Numbered from the stretch's first letter, positions 8,201-17,818 are shown. The stretch is DNA of 64,000 bases from Pseudarthrobacter defluvii (GCF_030323865.1 NZ_CP066362.1:1736001-1800000), one strand, 5' to 3'. Notes: generated by a model from the letters alone, not told the origin. A program made the numbers and translations.

Positions 8201-10363
8201 CTAGCCTTGCGCCGGTGAGGCGACGCCGGGGGCCAGGAAGCGCTTGCCGTTGACCCGCTCCGAGGCGCCCACGCGGTCCAGGTAAGGGGTGATGCCGCCA
8301 AGGAACATCGGCCAGCCGGCGCCCAGGATCATGCAGAGGTCGATGTCCTCCGGCCCCGCCACGACGCCCTCGTCCAGCATCAGGCCGATTTCCTCGGCCA
8401 GGGCATCCTGGACGCGGTGCAGCACCTGATCTCCGGTGGAGGGAGTGGTACCGAAAGACATCAGTTCCAGGGTGGAGGCCGGGATGGCCCGCGAGCCGTC
8501 CGGCGTGGTCTCCCACAACGCCTTGACGTTGTTGTCGATGAGCTTCTTCAGGTTGGTGGACACCGGGAAGCGGTCCCCAAAGGCAGCGTGCAGCGATTCC
8601 TGGACGTGCTGGGCCACCGGCAAGCCGACCATGGCCAGCAGCGTGAACGGCGTCATGGGCAGGCCCATGGGACGCAGCGCGGTGTCTGCCACCTCTGCCG
8701 GGGTGCCTTCGTCGAATACGGCCGTGACTTCGCCCATAAGCCGGAGCAGGATGCGGTTGACCACGAAGGCGGCAGCGTCCTTGACCAACACACCGGTCTT
8801 CTTCAGGGCCTTGGCCAGTTCGAAAGCGGTGGCCAGTACGGCGTCATCGGTCCGCGGGGCGCGCACGATCTCCAGCAGCGGCATGACAGCCACGGGGTTG
8901 AAGAAGTGGAAGCCCACCAGCCGTTCCGGGTGCTGCAGGTCGGCAGCCATCGCCGTGACCGAGAGGGAGGACGTGTTGGTGGCCAGGATGCACTCCGGCG
9001 ATACGATCCCTTCGAGTTCGGCGAAGACCTGCTTCTTGATGTGCAGTTCCTCAAACACGGCCTCGATGACGAAGTCGGCGTCGGCAAACGCTTCCTTGGA
9101 TACCGAACCCGTCACCAGGGCCTTGGTGCGGTTGGCTGCGTCCTGGCTGACGCGCCCCTTGGCCAGGAGCTTGTCCACCTCGGCATGGACGTAGGCAACG
9201 CCCTTGTCCACGCGCGCCTGGTCGATGTCGGTCAGGACCACCGGAACCTTCAGCTGGCGGGCAAAGACCAGTGCCAGCTGGCCGGCCATCAGCCCGGCGC
9301 CCACCACGCCCACCTTGGTGACGGGGCGGGCCAGCTTGCGGTCGGGGGCGCCGGCCGGGCGCTTGGCACGCTTCTGCACCAGGTCCAGGAAGGCGTAGAC
9401 CGTGGAGCGGAACTCGTCCGTCTGCATGAGCTCTGCCAGGGTTTCGCATTCCAGCGCGGCGGATTCCGCGGCCGTCATGGTCCGGTTGGCCTCGAGGAGT
9501 TCCAGGACCTTGGCCGGGGCGGGGGAGGCGTTGGAGGTCTTGCCCTCGACGAACTTCCGGCCGGCGTCAACTGCCGCGGTCCAGCGGGCCGCAGCATCAG
9601 GGGAGGAGGGGTCGACGGCGTTGGGCCGCTCCGGGACCACGTCGCCGGAGATGACTCCCGCGGCCCAGGCGAGCGACTGTTCCAGGAAATCGGCAGGTTC
9701 GAAGAGGGCATCGGCGATACCCAGCTTGAAAGCCTGCGTGCCTGAAAGGGTCCGGTTGTTGCTGAGCGGGTTCTCGATCATGACCTTGACCGCATTCTCC
9801 GGGCCCACCAGGCGGGGGAGGATGTAGACGCCGCCCCAGCCGGGCACCAGGCCCAGGAATCCTTCGGGCAGGGCCAGGGCGCCCGCGCCGGTGGACACCG
9901 TCCGGTAGGTGGACTGAAGGGCGATCTCCAGGCCGCCGCCCAGGGCAGCGCCGTTGATGAACGCGAAGCTGGGGACGCCCAGGTTTGCCAGGGTGGCGTA
10001 GACGTCGTGGCCCAGCTGTGCCATCCACAGCCCGTGCTCGCGCTGCTCCAGGGACTTCACAGCGGAAAGATCCGCCCCGGCCACCAGGTAGTGCGGCTTG
10101 CCGGTCACGCCGACGCCCACGATTTCGCCGCGGGCTGCGCGGTCCCGCAGGCCTTCCAGCACGGTGCCCAGCTCCACCAGGGTGTTGGGTCCTAAAGTGG
10201 TGGGCTTGGTGTGGTCCAGGTCGTTGTCGAGGGTGACCAGGGCAAAGACGCCCGGGCTTGGTTTCCCGGCCGTGCCCGGCAGGGCGATGTCCTGCACGTA
10301 GGAGTGGGTCACGGTTTCGTTGGGGAAGAGGTCGGCCAACTTGCTGAAATCTGCGGCGCTCAT
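8201..10363 (-). CDS. fadB: fatty acid oxidation complex alpha subunit (enoyl-CoA hydratase/3-hydroxyacyl-CoA dehydrogenase)
   Basis: This 720-residue bifunctional beta-oxidation enzyme hydrates enoyl-CoA and oxidises the resulting 3-hydroxyacyl-CoA with NAD. The N-terminal crotonase domain shows an oxyanion-hole stretch INGAALGGGLE. The dehydrogenase domain begins with a Rossmann motif GVVGAGLMAG, followed by NTSSLSV and GFHFFNPV. A C-terminal 3HCDH helical domain completes it. The ATG start overlaps the fadA stop (ATGA), so the two are coupled. It runs with fadA in the order thiolase then alpha subunit. Confidence 0.94.
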   Translation of the reverse strand: MSAADFSKLADLFPNETVTHSYVQDIALPGTAGKPSPGVFALVTLDNDLDHTKPTTLGPNTLVELGTVLEGLRDRAARGEIVGVGVTGKPHYLVAGADLSAVKSLEQREHGLWMAQLGHDVYATLANLGVPSFAFINGAALGGGLEIALQSTYRTVSTGAGALALPEGFLGLVPGWGGVYILPRLVGPENAVKVMIENPLSNNRTLSGTQAFKLGIADALFEPADFLEQSLAWAAGVISGDVVPERPNAVDPSSPDAAARWTAAVDAGRKFVEGKTSNASPAPAKVLELLEANRTMTAAESAALECETLAELMQTDEFRSTVYAFLDLVQKRAKRPAGAPDRKLARPVTKVGVVGAGLMAGQLALVFARQLKVPVVLTDIDQARVDKGVAYVHAEVDKLLAKGRVSQDAANRTKALVTGSVSKEAFADADFVIEAVFEELHIKKQVFAELEGIVSPECILATNTSSLSVTAMAADLQHPERLVGFHFFNPVAVMPLLEIVRAPRTDDAVLATAFELAKALKKTGVLVKDAAAFVVNRILLRLMGEVTAVFDEGTPAEVADTALRPMGLPMTPFTLLAMVGLPVAQHVQESLHAAFGDRFPVSTNLKKLIDNNVKALWETTPDGSRAIPASTLELMSFGTTPSTGDQVLHRVQDALAEEIGLMLDEGVVAGPEDIDLCMILGAGWPMFLGGITPYLDRVGASERVNGKRFLAPGVASPAQG

Positions 10364-11637
10364 GCCAGGGCTCCTTCGGAAACGGTAGCGGCGGTCTCGC
10401 CGGAGGGGGTTCCACTGTAGTCGGGGTGGTGCGGGTTTTCCCAGATCACGGTGCCGCCCATGCCCAGGCCTACGCACATGGTGGTGATCCCGTAGCGCAC
10501 CGACGGGTCTTCCTCGAACTGGCGGGCCAGCTGGATCATCAGCCGGACACCGGAGGAGGCGAGCGGGTGGCCCACCGCGATGGCGCCGCCGAACCGGTTG
10601 ACCCGGGGATCGTCGTCGGCAATGCCGTAGTGGTCCAGGAAGCTCAGGACCTGGACGGCGAACGCCTCGTTGATTTCGAACAGGCCGATGTCATCGATGG
10701 TCAGTCCTGCGTTCTGCAGCGCCTTTTCGGTGGCGGGTACGGGGCCGATGCCCATGACCTCCGGCTCCACGCCGGCGTAGGCGTAGCTGACCAGCCGCAT
10801 TTTCACCGGCAGCCCCAGTTCTGCGGCGGCGTCGGAGGATGCCAGGACCGCTGCGGTGGCGCCGTCATTGAGGCCGGCTGCGTTTCCGGCCGTGACCCGG
10901 CCGTGTGCGCGGAACGGCGTGCGAAGCGCGGCGAGGTCCTCCATGGTGGTGCCGGGCCGGGGAGGCTCATCCTTGCTGTGCACGGTCCAGCCCTCGCCGG
11001 GCTTGCGGGCAGCGACGGGAACCAGGTCGGGCTGGATCTGCCCGTCCTGGTATGCGGCTGCCAGCTTGTCCTGGGAAGCCACTGCGTACGCGTCGGTGCG
11101 CTGCTTGGTGATGGCGGGGAAGCGGTCGTGCAGGTTTTCTGCCGTGTTGCCCATGTTCAGGGCGGCCGGGTCCACCAGGCGTTCGGACATGAACCGCGGG
11201 TTGGGGTCCGCCCCGGAGCCCATCGGATGGTGGCCCATGTGCTCCACGCCGCCGGCAATCACCACGTCATAGGCGCCGAAGCCGATGCCGCCTGCCGTCG
11301 TCGTGACAGCAGTCATGGCACCGGCGCACATGCGGTCGATGGCGAAACCCGGGACCGTGCGCGGAAGCCCTGCCAGCAGGGCGGCGGTCCGGCCCAGGGT
11401 GAGGCCCTGGTCGCCGGTCTGGGTGGTGGCGGCGATGGCCACCTCGTCGATCCGCTCGGGCGGCAGGGATGGGTTGCGGCGCAGCAGGCCGCGGATGCAT
11501 TTCACGATCAGGTCGTCGGCCCGGGTTCCGGCGTAGATTCCTTTCTCGCCGGCCCTGCCGAAGGGTGTGCGGATGCCGTCCACAAAGACGACGTCGCGGA
11601 CAGTGCGCTGGGATGCGCCGCTTCCGTGCTGGCTCAC
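10360..11637 (-). CDS. fadA: acetyl-CoA acyltransferase (3-ketoacyl-CoA thiolase)
   Basis: This 425-residue thiolase carries out the final beta-oxidation step, releasing acetyl-CoA from 3-ketoacyl-CoA. Family motifs are visible: IDRMCAGAMTA with the nucleophilic Cys, a NEAFAVQ stretch, GGAIAVGHPLASSG with the active-site His, and a C-terminal CVGLGMGG with the second Cys. It starts at GTG and leads the fadA-fadB operon. A perfect palindrome lies about 80 bases upstream and probably controls it. Confidence 0.95.
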   Translation of the reverse strand: MSQHGSGASQRTVRDVVFVDGIRTPFGRAGEKGIYAGTRADDLIVKCIRGLLRRNPSLPPERIDEVAIAATTQTGDQGLTLGRTAALLAGLPRTVPGFAIDRMCAGAMTAVTTTAGGIGFGAYDVVIAGGVEHMGHHPMGSGADPNPRFMSERLVDPAALNMGNTAENLHDRFPAITKQRTDAYAVASQDKLAAAYQDGQIQPDLVPVAARKPGEGWTVHSKDEPPRPGTTMEDLAALRTPFRAHGRVTAGNAAGLNDGATAAVLASSDAAAELGLPVKMRLVSYAYAGVEPEVMGIGPVPATEKALQNAGLTIDDIGLFEINEAFAVQVLSFLDHYGIADDDPRVNRFGGAIAVGHPLASSGVRLMIQLARQFEEDPSVRYGITTMCVGLGMGGTVIWENPHHPDYSGTPSGETAATVSEGALA

Positions 11638-11713
11638 GTGTAACTCCTCATCGAGACGTAACGCGCCGGTGCATGCCGGAGGGCGGCAGCAGCCTGACGT
11701 GGGTCACATCGAT

Positions 11714-11729
11714 GTTACTCGCGAGTAAC
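11714..11729. promoter_or_regulatory. 16-bp perfect palindrome, candidate operator for fadA-fadB
   Basis: The sequence GTTACTCGCGAGTAAC is a perfect inverted repeat without a spacer, located 77 bases upstream of the fadA start. Its size and symmetry fit a TetR- or FadR-type repressor site for fatty acid degradation genes. The regulator gene itself is not in the window, so which protein binds is unknown. Confidence 0.6.
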
Positions 11730-11758
11730 TTAGCCTGCAAGGGCTGGAATCGTGCGTG

Positions 11759-13093
11759 TTATTGGCCAACCGCTGCTGCGGGCGCCTTCGACTCCTTGGG
11801 CGGCAGCGGCTGCGGGTTCAGGAACGCACCGGCGATCAGGGGAGCGGTAAGTTCCACCTGCCATTTCCGGGCACCGAGCTCCAGCAGTTCGGCGGAGATT
11901 GACTCCTCCGTGACTTCCGCCGGCGGCCGCCACGCCACCCGCCGGAGGTAGTCCGGCGTCAAAAGGTTTTCCAGGGGCAGGTCCAGCTCTTCGGCCTTCG
12001 CCTGCAGCAGGGGCCGCGCCGTGGCCAGGCGGGCGGCGGCTTCCGGATCCCGGTCGGCCCAGACCCGGGGCGGCGGCGGAGCGTTGGTGGCCAGGTGCAG
12101 CGGCGGCAGTTCCTCCAGGGCGCGGGCCGCCGAGATGCAGCGCAGCCAGCGGGGGGCTTCGCGCTGTGCGGCGCGGCCGTGGAACCCCTTGGTGGTGAGC
12201 AGTTGCGGGACGGTGGCGGGCATGGCCTTCGCCGCCGCCACAAGGGCGGAATCGGGAAGCAGCCTGCCTGGGGCAACATCGCGTTTTTGCGCCAGTGAAT
12301 CGCGTTCCAGCCAGAGCTCGCGGACCGCGGCGAGCTGGCGGCGGTCCCGGATCTGGTGCAGGCCGGAGGTCTTGCGCCACGGGTCCACGCGCGGGGGAGC
12401 GATGCCAGCCGCCAGGATGGCTGCGAATTCCTGCTCGGCGTACTCCAGTTTCCCGTTGGCCTGCAACAGCTCGATGAGTTCCTCGCGCAGCTCGGCCAGG
12501 ACTTCGACGTCAAGTGCGGCGTAGCGCAGCCAAGGCTCGGGCAGCGGGCGGGTGGACCAGTCAGCCGCGGAGTGCTCCTTGGCCAACCCGAACCCGAGCA
12601 GCTGTTCGATGACCGCGGCCAGGCCCACGCGGGGCAACCCTGCAAGCCGTGCGGCGAGTTCGGTGTCGAAGAGCTTGTCCGGCCACATGCCCAGCTCGGA
12701 CAGGCAGGGCAGGTCCTGGCTGGCAGCGTGCAGGATCCACTCGACGCCGCGCAGGGCGTCGTTGATGATCTTCAGGCTCCCGAACGGCTCCGGGTCGATC
12801 AGCCACGTACCGGCGCCCTCGCGCCGGATCTGCACCAGGAACGCGCGTTGCCCGTAGCGGAAGCCGGAAGCGCGCTCGGCGTCCACACCCGCAGGTCCGG
12901 TCCCGGCGGCGAGGGCGGCTGCGCAGCGCTCCAGGCCAGACTGCGTTTCGATGACCAGCGGGACGCCCTCCCGTGGGGCGTCAAGGTCGATGATTTCGGG
13001 GATGGGGCTGTCAAAGCCCTCCACCGTGATGTGGGGTGCGGCAGCAGCAGCCGGGACGCCGGCTGTGGTGTTTTCCGGAGTGTTTAGGGTCAT
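11759..13093 (-). CDS. rnd: ribonuclease D-like 3'-5' exonuclease with HRDC domain
   Basis: This 444-residue member of the DEDD exonuclease family trims RNA 3' ends, including tRNA precursors. The exonuclease domain shows D71 and E73 in GVDAERA, a SQDLPCL segment with the second Asp region, and RYAALDVEVL with the terminal acidic residue. An HRDC helical domain follows in the middle part (about residues 240-320). The C-terminal region is actinobacterial. The ATG at 13093 was chosen. It is followed upstream by the DUF3000 gene on the same strand. Confidence 0.9.
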   Translation of the reverse strand: MTLNTPENTTAGVPAAAAAPHITVEGFDSPIPEIIDLDAPREGVPLVIETQSGLERCAAALAAGTGPAGVDAERASGFRYGQRAFLVQIRREGAGTWLIDPEPFGSLKIINDALRGVEWILHAASQDLPCLSELGMWPDKLFDTELAARLAGLPRVGLAAVIEQLLGFGLAKEHSAADWSTRPLPEPWLRYAALDVEVLAELREELIELLQANGKLEYAEQEFAAILAAGIAPPRVDPWRKTSGLHQIRDRRQLAAVRELWLERDSLAQKRDVAPGRLLPDSALVAAAKAMPATVPQLLTTKGFHGRAAQREAPRWLRCISAARALEELPPLHLATNAPPPPRVWADRDPEAAARLATARPLLQAKAEELDLPLENLLTPDYLRRVAWRPPAEVTEESISAELLELGARKWQVELTAPLIAGAFLNPQPLPPKESKAPAAAVGQ

Positions 13094-13105
13094 GATGCCC
13101 CCAGT

Positions 13106-13795
13106 TTACCGGGCGGTTCCATAACCGTTCTGTTGGCTTCGGCGCCGGGGCGGCAGCGCGGTGACGCCGTCGGGCAGCGGCGGCAGGCCGGCGAACGTGC
13201 ACACCATGTCGGACCAGGCCTCAAGATGGGCCTGGACGTCCGAGGAATCGGGCGTCCAGGAGGCCCGAAGCTCAATATCGATCGATCCCGGGCGCTCCGA
13301 CAAGGTGCCGAAGCTCTCAGAGAGGACCCGGGTGGCGGTTCCGCCCGCTGCCCGGTAGCCGGCCTTGTGGTTCTCCAGCGCCTCCACCAGCCAGGTCCAC
13401 GCCACGGTTCCCAGCATCTGGTCGTTGCCCATCTCCGGTTCCAGCTCGGCCCGGATGTAGGTAACGATGCGGAATTCCCCGTCCCACACCGCCGAGCCCT
13501 CCGGGTCATGCAGCAGGATGAAGCGCCCCGTGGCAAGCTCCGTTTCATCCTCATCCGCCGCCGGGCCCGCTGTTCCGGAGGCGGCGGCGAAGGCCAGCGC
13601 CGCCGGTCCGTGCATAGGCGTTGAAGGGGCTCCGGCGCCGGGCACCATCACTTCGGCGCCCAGGGCGACGGCGAAGGGTGCCAGGCGCGCAGGGGCAGGG
13701 ATCTCCGCGAGCCGCAGTTCCTTGCGGCACCGGGCTTTCCTGAGGGTTCCCAAGGCATGGAGAAAATCCGGGGGAACCTGGTCAAGTGCGTTCAC
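13106..13795 (-). CDS. DUF3000 family protein
   Basis: This 229-residue protein of the actinobacterial DUF3000 family lies directly upstream of the ribonuclease D gene, an arrangement common in actinobacteria. It begins at a GTG codon. Recognisable family stretches are PPDFLHALGTLRKARCR at the N-terminus and a central WDGEFRIVTYIRAE. There is no signal peptide or membrane helix. The function is not established. The 12-base gap to the nuclease gene indicates one transcript. Confidence 0.85.
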   Translation of the reverse strand: MNALDQVPPDFLHALGTLRKARCRKELRLAEIPAPARLAPFAVALGAEVMVPGAGAPSTPMHGPAALAFAAASGTAGPAADEDETELATGRFILLHDPEGSAVWDGEFRIVTYIRAELEPEMGNDQMLGTVAWTWLVEALENHKAGYRAAGGTATRVLSESFGTLSERPGSIDIELRASWTPDSSDVQAHLEAWSDMVCTFAGLPPLPDGVTALPPRRRSQQNGYGTAR

Positions 13796-13853
13796 CTTGG
13801 CAGATTACGGTGTGGGACCGGGCAGGGGAGGAAGGCTCGCCGTCAGCGGACGG

Positions 13854-14963
13854 TCAGCCGGCCTGTGCGTCCCGGTAGTCCCGGAGTTCATGGCGGATCG
13901 AGGCGGCAAAGGCATCAACGTCTTCCTCCGTGGTGTCAAAGGAACACATCCACCTGACTTCTCCCTTGGCTTCGTCCCAGTCGTAGAACCGGAATGAGTT
14001 GCGTAGCCTGTCCGCCACGCCGGGAGGCAGGATGGCGAAGACGCCGTTGGATTCGGTCGCCTGGGTTGGCCGCACGCCGTCGATCGTGTCGACGGCGGCG
14101 CGGAGCCGGGCGGCCATGGCGTTGGCGCGCGAGGCCGAGCGGAGCCAGAGGTCGCCTTCCAGCAATGCGATGAACTGGGCGGACATGAACCGCATCTTGG
14201 AGGCAAGCTGCATGTCCATCTTGCGCAGGTAGAGCAGGCCGTGGGCTGCCTCAGGGTTCAGCGCCACCACCACTTCGCCGAAGAGCAGCCCGTTCTTGGT
14301 GCCGCCGAAGGAGAGGATGTCCACCCCGGCATCCCTGGTGAAGGCGCGCAGGGGCACGCCGAGGTGGGCGGCCGCGTTGGCCAGCCGGGCGCCGTCCATG
14401 TGCAGCTTCATGCCTTTGGCGTGCGCGTGGTCGGCAATGGCGCGCACTTCTTCCGGCGTGTAGCAGGTTCCCAGTTCCGTGGTCTGGGTGATGGACACTG
14501 CCAGCGGCTGGGCCCGGTGCTCATCGCCCCAACCCCAGGCCTCCCGGTCGATCAGTTCGGGGGTCAGCTTGCCGTCAGGGGTGGGAACGTGGAGGAGCTT
14601 GAGGCCGCCGATGCGTTCCGGAGCCCCGTTCTCGTCCATGTTGATGTGGGCGGTGGAGGCGCAGACCACGGCACCCCAGCGGGGGAGGAGGGACTGCAGG
14701 GACAGGACGTTGGCGCCCGTCCCGTTGAACACCGGGAAGCATTCGATGCCGGGGCCGAAGTGCTCGACCATCAGTTCCTGCAGCCGGGCGGTGTAGTCGT
14801 CTTCGCCGTAGGAGACCTGATGCCCTTCGTTGGCCGCGGCCAGGGCCGCCAGGACCTCGGGGTGGACTCCGGAATAGTTGTCCGAGGCGAAGCCGCGCAC
14901 ATTCGGATCGTGCAGCCGCAGCGCCGCGCCGGTTTCTGCTGTTGTCGTCATAGGGTTGCTCAC
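13854..14963 (-). CDS. low-specificity L-threonine aldolase family enzyme
   Basis: This 369-residue PLP enzyme of the beta-eliminating lyase family probably cleaves threonine or allo-threonine to glycine and acetaldehyde. The PLP lysine lies in SFGGTKNG, and the cofactor aspartate region is LHMDGARLANA. YGEDDYT near the N-terminus is a family landmark. I prefer the GTG at 14963 over the ATG four codons later because only the former has a purine-rich ribosome binding site (GAAAG). It stands alone. Confidence 0.92.
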   Translation of the reverse strand: MSNPMTTTAETGAALRLHDPNVRGFASDNYSGVHPEVLAALAAANEGHQVSYGEDDYTARLQELMVEHFGPGIECFPVFNGTGANVLSLQSLLPRWGAVVCASTAHINMDENGAPERIGGLKLLHVPTPDGKLTPELIDREAWGWGDEHRAQPLAVSITQTTELGTCYTPEEVRAIADHAHAKGMKLHMDGARLANAAAHLGVPLRAFTRDAGVDILSFGGTKNGLLFGEVVVALNPEAAHGLLYLRKMDMQLASKMRFMSAQFIALLEGDLWLRSASRANAMAARLRAAVDTIDGVRPTQATESNGVFAILPPGVADRLRNSFRFYDWDEAKGEVRWMCSFDTTEEDVDAFAASIRHELRDYRDAQAG

Positions 14964-14991
14964 GCTTTCAGTCTAGGGACAGTCACGGCGC

Positions 14992-15732
14992 TCAGTCCGC
15001 CAGCCTGAGCCGGGCGCCGTTGAGTTCGGCGGATGGAGTGCCGAAGAGCCGGACGACGGCGGCAGCCAGGTCCGCCACGTCCGTCGCCCCGGGAAACTTC
15101 CGCTCCGGGTGGGCGCGGCGGAGCTCGTCATCCACCAGTGCCTTGACCACCAGGACCGTGGCCGCGGCGTTGCCGCCGCCGGCCTCCGACGCCCGGCGGA
15201 AGCCGTCGGCCATGGCCATGGTCCACGCTTCGGCCGCAGCCTTCGCCGCAACGTAGCTGGCGACTGCCGCGGCGGGCTTGTCCAGCGCCGTGGAGGACAC
15301 CATCGCGAACCGACCGGAGGCGGATGCGGCAATATCGTCGAAGAAGACGCGCGATACGTTCCGCAGCGTGGTGACGGCACCGCGTTCCAGGAAATCCCAG
15401 TCGTCGTCCGACTGGTCGGCGATTCCCTTGGCTCCGCGCCAGCCGCCCACCAAGTGGATAACGGCGTCTACGGGCCCGGAAGCCGCGGCAATCTCGTCGC
15501 GCAGCTTTCTGACCTGATCCAAAACCGCGAGGTCGCACGTGTAGGGAGTGACGCCGTCGCCCGCTTTCTCAGCCGCCGCCGCGATTCTGGCCTGGTCTGA
15601 TCCCACGGTGGACACGCGGTGCCCCGCGGAGGCGAGGGCGCCGGCCACGGCGATGCCGGACGCGCCGCTCCCTCCGGTGACCAGGACATGTGTTGCCACC
15701 GGCCTGGCCGTGCCGCTTACCGTACTGGTCAC
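14992..15732 (-). CDS. short-chain dehydrogenase/reductase
   Basis: This 246-residue Rossmann-fold oxidoreductase has the glycine-rich cofactor motif TGGSGASG near residue 19. It also has a catalytic Tyr-Lys pair in SYVAAKAAAEAW and a Ser in VSSTALD. The GTG start overlaps the stop of the DUF6421 gene (GTGA), so the two form a coupled pair. The substrate is unknown. The cofactor motif is close to the classical SDR type, but the preference for NAD or NADP cannot be read safely. Confidence 0.88.
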   Translation of the reverse strand: MTSTVSGTARPVATHVLVTGGSGASGIAVAGALASAGHRVSTVGSDQARIAAAAEKAGDGVTPYTCDLAVLDQVRKLRDEIAAASGPVDAVIHLVGGWRGAKGIADQSDDDWDFLERGAVTTLRNVSRVFFDDIAASASGRFAMVSSTALDKPAAAVASYVAAKAAAEAWTMAMADGFRRASEAGGGNAAATVLVVKALVDDELRRAHPERKFPGATDVADLAAAVVRLFGTPSAELNGARLRLAD

Positions 15733-17096
15733 AGGGCGGAGCGGCCGGTGATGCCGGCGGTGGATTCAATGACCGGGCGCATTTTCTTCTCCAGTGCCTC
15801 GTAGAACATGGACAGCGGGAATTCGTCGTCCAGGACCTGGTCCGTAAGGCCTCGTGGTGTCCCCGCCAGCGGCAGCGCGTCAGGGCCCTTGGCCCATACG
15901 GAGGCCGGGTTGGGGGTGACAGTGGCAGACACCAGCTGGTAGGCCGCCAGCCAGTGCGCGGTCTTGGGCCGGTCGATGGAACGCCAGTACAGTTCGTCGA
16001 TGTTGGCTCCCAAAGCGATGACGGCGTCCGCCACCTCATCCCAGTCGATGGTAAGCCGCGTGTCCGTCCAGTGCAGCACGTGCTGCTGGTGCAGCCAGGC
16101 GAAGAGGAGCTGGCCGCCCAGGCCGTCGTAGTTGCGGACCCGGCTGCCGGTGATGGCGAAGCGGAAGATGCGGTCAAAGATGATGGCGTACTGGACGAGC
16201 TTGGCGTGCCGGCGGGCTTCGGGGTCGGCGTCGTCGTCTTTTTCGATCCGGACGGATTCGCGGAAGGCGGTGAGGTCGCAGCGCAGTTCCTCCAGGGAGT
16301 ACAGGAAGTAGGGCATCCGCTGCTTGATCATGAAGGGGTCGAAGGGCAGATCGCCGCGCATGTGCGTCCGGTCGTGGATCAGGTCCCACATCACGAACGT
16401 GGCTTCCGTGAGGTCCTGGTCCGCCAGGAGTTCCGCGGCGCCTTCCGGCAGTTCCAGGGAAGTGATCTCCGCGGCTGCCTTCAGGACGCGGCGGAACCTC
16501 GCGGCCTCGCGGTCGGCGAAGATGGCGCCCCAGGTGAAGGTGGGGGTCTGGCTGACCGCCACCGTCTCGGGGAACAGGACCGCGGAGTTGGTGTCGTAGC
16601 CCGGGGTGAAGTCGACGAAGCGGATGGGGACGAACAGCTTGTTGGAGTATTCGGCCGCCTCAAGCCCGGCAATGAATTCGGGCCAGATCACCTCGACCAG
16701 CACCGCCTCCACCAGCCGGTTGCTGCTGCCGTTCTGGGTGTACATGGGAAAGACCACCAGGTGCTGCAGGCCATCGTGGCGCAGTTCCTGGGGCTGGAAC
16801 GCCAGCAGGGACGACAGGAAGTCCGGAACCGCGAAGCCCCCGGCCGCCCAGGCTTCGAAGTCTGCGCAGGCAGCCTCGAGGTAAGCGGCGTCGTGCGGGA
16901 AGGCGGGGGCAAGGGCCCTGATCGCCGCCACGATGGTTTCCACGTGCCTGGCTGCTTCCAGATGGTCGGCAGGGTCCGGCACTGACCCATCCTTGACTTG
17001 CAGGGCCTGCAGCGCGGTGGCGGCCGCCTTCAGCCGGAGCCAGTCCTGGTTCTGTGCGGAAATACCGGTAACGGCGGTGGTCAGGGTCTCTGTCAT
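15729..17096 (-). CDS. DUF6421 family protein
   Basis: This conserved actinobacterial protein of 455 residues is recognised as DUF6421-like by its overall composition and by motifs such as DLIHDRTHMRGDLPFDPFM and QRMPYFLYSLEELRCDL. The ATG at 17096 was chosen over an upstream in-frame codon because an AGAAAGG site precedes it. His and Asp residues in the HDRTHMRGD stretch could bind a metal, but this is a guess. It is paired with the downstream SDR, suggesting a shared redox step. Function unknown. Confidence 0.72.
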   Translation of the reverse strand: MTETLTTAVTGISAQNQDWLRLKAAATALQALQVKDGSVPDPADHLEAARHVETIVAAIRALAPAFPHDAAYLEAACADFEAWAAGGFAVPDFLSSLLAFQPQELRHDGLQHLVVFPMYTQNGSSNRLVEAVLVEVIWPEFIAGLEAAEYSNKLFVPIRFVDFTPGYDTNSAVLFPETVAVSQTPTFTWGAIFADREAARFRRVLKAAAEITSLELPEGAAELLADQDLTEATFVMWDLIHDRTHMRGDLPFDPFMIKQRMPYFLYSLEELRCDLTAFRESVRIEKDDDADPEARRHAKLVQYAIIFDRIFRFAITGSRVRNYDGLGGQLLFAWLHQQHVLHWTDTRLTIDWDEVADAVIALGANIDELYWRSIDRPKTAHWLAAYQLVSATVTPNPASVWAKGPDALPLAGTPRGLTDQVLDDEFPLSMFYEALEKKMRPVIESTAGITGRSAL

Positions 17097-17222
17097 CGTC
17101 GGCTGCCTTTCTGGGTGCTCGCGTCTCTTCGGCGAGCGTAACAAGGAACCAGAACGACTTATGCCCAAAGCTGACTTGAATAAGAAAAACTTAGCCTAGC
17201 CAGTGGCTGAACAGGAACGAGA

Positions 17223-17257
17223 CCAGCCCCCGGCTGTGGGAACAGCGCGGGGGCTGG
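17223..17257 (-). terminator. strong hairpin downstream of msrB
   Basis: A 15-bp stem with one bulged base and a GGGA loop lies 44 bases past the msrB stop. There is no run of T after the stem, so it may act as a transcript-stabilising structure or a weak terminator rather than a canonical intrinsic terminator. Confidence 0.45.
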
Positions 17258-17300
17258 GCCGTACCCTGCGCGGGGACAAGCCTGGCTTTACATGGAGTGC

Positions 17301-17804
17301 CTAGCCCTCGGACCCGCTTCCGGCGTCATCCTTGCCGACCAGCCGGAGGGACACCGAGTTGATGCAGTAGCGCTGGTCGGTGGGCGTGCCGTAGCCCTCG
17401 CCCTCGAAAACGTGCCCCAGGTGGGAGTCGCAGGACGCGCACCTGACTTCGATCCGGTCCATGCCCAGGGTCCGGTCGTGGATGTAGCGGACGTTCCCTT
17501 CGGCCAGCGGAGCCCAGAAGGAGGGCCAGCCGCAGTGGGAGTCGAACTTCTCATTGCTGGTGAACAGTTCGGCACCACAGGCCCGGCACTGGTAGACACC
17601 TTCGGTGTGGCTATCCCAGTACTCGCCCGTGTAAGGCCGTTCGGTTCCGGCCTGGCGGAGGACGTGGTACTCCTCCGGGGTCAGCTCCTCCCGCCACTGG
17701 GCGTCGGTTTTCTGCACCGTGGTTGCCGCGGCGGTGCTTTCCTGGCCCCCACCAACCATGTTCGTTGCCTTGTTGCCGAAGATGCTGTTTCCAAAGATGC
17801 TCAT
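17301..17804 (-). CDS. msrB: peptide-methionine (R)-S-oxide reductase
   Basis: This 167-residue repair enzyme reduces methionine R-sulfoxide in oxidised proteins. Zinc ligands are C73/C76 in CRACG and C122/C125 in CASC. The GWPSF motif is at 92-96 and the catalytic Cys lies in RYCINS at C147. The ATG at 17804 gives a 30-residue N-terminal extension rich in Asn, Gly and Thr before the domain. It may be soluble; no signal peptide is evident. It lies just downstream of a hypothetical gene on the same strand. Confidence 0.93.
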   Translation of the reverse strand: MSIFGNSIFGNKATNMVGGGQESTAAATTVQKTDAQWREELTPEEYHVLRQAGTERPYTGEYWDSHTEGVYQCRACGAELFTSNEKFDSHCGWPSFWAPLAEGNVRYIHDRTLGMDRIEVRCASCDSHLGHVFEGEGYGTPTDQRYCINSVSLRLVGKDDAGSGSEG

Positions 17805-17818
17805 AGCATTCCCAACGC

